From Lewinellaceae bacterium (GTDB lineage Bacteria; Bacteroidota; Bacteroidia; Chitinophagales; Saprospiraceae): a stretch of DNA of 64,000 bases. The translations under genes were made by a program, and so were the position numbers. Below the pieces are notes generated by a model that saw only the letters and a list, made by a program, of their open reading frames with translations, did no database searches and had not been told where the DNA came from. The stretch lies in NCBI GenBank assembly GCA_020636405.1, contig JACJXW010000004.1:1922001-1986000 (forward strand). Reading direction: 5' to 3'. Position 1 is the stretch's first letter, and every line of letters begins with the position of its first letter. Of this stretch, positions 62,916 through 64,000 are shown in pieces.

Positions 62916-62949
62916 ATGGCAGGTTGTGTAAGCAGCCTGCCATTTTTTA
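62916..62949 (+). terminator. Rho-independent terminator after the tRNA genes
   Basis: atggcagg pairs with cctgccat around a short loop region (inner ttg/cag partly pairs), followed by TTTTTTAT. Directly after tRNA-Thr. Confidence 0.8.
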
Positions 62950-63246
62950 TATGTGCCTTGAGCCCTAAACTTATGGAATCCGCTCCTTGCTGCCTTTCCA
63001 TCCTGCAGTCTGAAACTACGGGCCGTTTATAGGCAGGACATCCGGAATTACAGCAAAGTTGGGATATTCTTCCACCATCAAAGGATCGCGATATGAAAAT
63101 CCATTTCCTTCTCGGGCTATAGCAGCGACTGTCGTTCAAAACCCTTCTCTCCATACCCTTCCCTCGATCAAATACCCCCAATGGCCGGAAAAATTTCCAT
63201 GGGCTTCATCTTCGCTCCAAATTGCCGCATCAACCCTGATCAACCA
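62950..63246. other. Intergenic stretch with a possible minus-strand coding remnant
   Basis: No intact gene. On the minus strand 63016-63136 reads REGNGFSYRDPLMVEEYPN then FAVIPDVLPINGP and a stop, protein-like but bounded by an upstream in-frame TGA; the family is not recognised. Confidence 0.3.
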
Positions 63247-64000
63247 ATGAAAACCATCCCCCATACCCTCAAACCCCTCAGGTCCAGGATCTCCATTACT
63301 TATATTGTACTTGGTGTTCTTGCGCCACTGGCCATTCTGGCCGTCTCGTGCTTTCTAACCTTTCTGCTGTTAAGGGAGGGCGTTGGCGAACGCTACCTGG
63401 CCTGGCTCTTGCCGCTGTTCTTTCTGTTCCCTTTGATGCTTTTGGTGGCGGCACTCGCCGGCTACCCCGCCGTTGCGGTAGAAGAAGAGACGGTAACCCT
63501 GCGCAGCCTGTTCAAACAGCGGCAGTTCCTGCGCTCAGACATCGTTGGCGCGGCGGAAAGGTACCGCTACCGACAGGGAAAACGCCTGGTGCTCGAATTG
63601 CGCAGCGGGGCCCGCGTAACGATCCACGGTATCTACTACCGCAACTACACTGCGCTCAGAGAGGCCCTGGTGGAAGGATTGGAACCCACCCCGAGCCTGG
63701 CTATTGCTCTGAAAAAGGAAGAAAAAAAGCGCCTGCTGATTGGGGCCGGACTGATCTTCGGCGGAGGCCTGGCGGCCTTCTTGTTCCTGCAGTACCAACT
63801 TCGGAAGCCGCCCCTCCAGGCCAGGGGCCTGCAGGCAGTACAACTGGTTCTGGCGGAAAAACCTCAGGTGGAACTGAAGGTAATTGAAGGGGATACGCAG
63901 GCCACCAGGGTGGCCCTGATCACGCGGGAACATCCCGATGTAGAATTCCAGCTTAAAGGGAGCGCCCTGCATGCCGCCCGGGTGAAGGGACTGGCCGGGC
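63247..64000 (+). CDS. Hypothetical membrane protein (cut by window edge)
   Basis: Starts MKTIPHTLKPLRSRISITYI and stays open to the last base (251 codons seen). Two hydrophobic helices (about 20-42 and 54-76), then a soluble part with a PH-like feel (VAVEEETVTLRSLFKQRQF, RLVLELRSGARVTIHG), a third helix near 165-183 (LLIGAGLIFGGGLAAFLFL), and the start of a second soluble domain. No family recognised with confidence. Confidence 0.65.
   Translation, partial: MKTIPHTLKPLRSRISITYIVLGVLAPLAILAVSCFLTFLLLREGVGERYLAWLLPLFFLFPLMLLVAALAGYPAVAVEEETVTLRSLFKQRQFLRSDIVGAAERYRYRQGKRLVLELRSGARVTIHGIYYRNYTALREALVEGLEPTPSLAIALKKEEKKRLLIGAGLIFGGGLAAFLFLQYQLRKPPLQARGLQAVQLVLAEKPQVELKVIEGDTQATRVALITREHPDVEFQLKGSALHAARVKGLAG

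Noticed and set aside
63348..63887. Plus-strand 179-codon frame inside the last gene
   Set aside because: It is an alternative frame (Pro/Arg/Gly-rich) of the membrane protein gene that starts at 63247 and runs off the window.

Overview
The window looks like a chromosomal segment of a Bacteroidota bacterium, most likely a Saprospiraceae-type member; the family placement is inference. The evidence is: several type IX secretion system (T9SS) cargo proteins (type A sorting domains and one gliding-motility-type C-terminal domain), a PorP/SprF-like protein, a PorE-like OmpA lipoprotein, several promoters with the Bacteroidota -7 element TAnnTTTG, and a division/cell-wall (dcw) cluster without murF, ddl or murB.

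Layout. 0-5.3 kb: the end of an unknown gene, an outer-membrane barrel protein, a recombination scar with gene remnants, a T9SS cargo protein, a fold-back repeat and two unknown small genes. 5.5-15.5 kb: an ABC-F ATPase, a PorE-like lipoprotein bracketed by arrays of a 15-bp operator-like repeat, ywbE, a fatty-acid-hydroxylase/sterol-desaturase family protein, a serine hydrolase and phosphoglucomutase. 15.7-29.7 kb: two giant surface proteins (2146 and 2368 aa) in tandem on the minus strand. They share a nearly identical 5.3-kb tract (including the terminator) but have different N-terminal modules. 30.2-33.5 kb: a CvfB-like RNA-binding protein and a CBM9/DUF5916 outer-membrane protein, followed by a hairpin-rich repeat. 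34.1-50.2 kb: the dcw operon mraZ-rsmH-ftsL-ftsI-murE-mraY-murD-ftsW-murG-murC-ftsQ-ftsA-ftsZ, headed by a 10-bp-period MraZ box and closed by a terminator. 50.3-58.9 kb: an orphan small gene, typA/bipA, and a PKD-repeat adhesin paired with a PorP/SprF-like protein. 58.9-60.9 kb: three minus-strand genes (a Pmp3-like membrane protein, a TerB-like protein, DUF5995). 61.0-62.9 kb: a MITE-like fold-back, an ATPase remnant, and three tandem 339-bp units, each a truncated tRNA-Pro-like sequence plus a GIY-YIG nuclease gene, ending at an intact tRNA-Pro(CGG) and then tRNA-Thr(CGU). The window closes inside an unknown membrane protein gene.

How the genes fit together. The dcw operon makes the peptidoglycan precursor (MurC, D, E, MraY, MurG) and the divisome (FtsL, I, W, Q, A, Z). 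The surface genes are cargo or accessories of T9SS: the adhesin at 53 kb and the PorP/SprF-like gene directly behind it form a typical cargo/anchor pair. The strongest candidates for something little described are the tRNA-Pro/GIY-YIG tandem array (61.7-62.8 kb), the giant gene pair with an abrupt identity boundary that points to gene conversion (15.7-29.7 kb), and the 15-bp operator-like arrays around the PorE-like gene.
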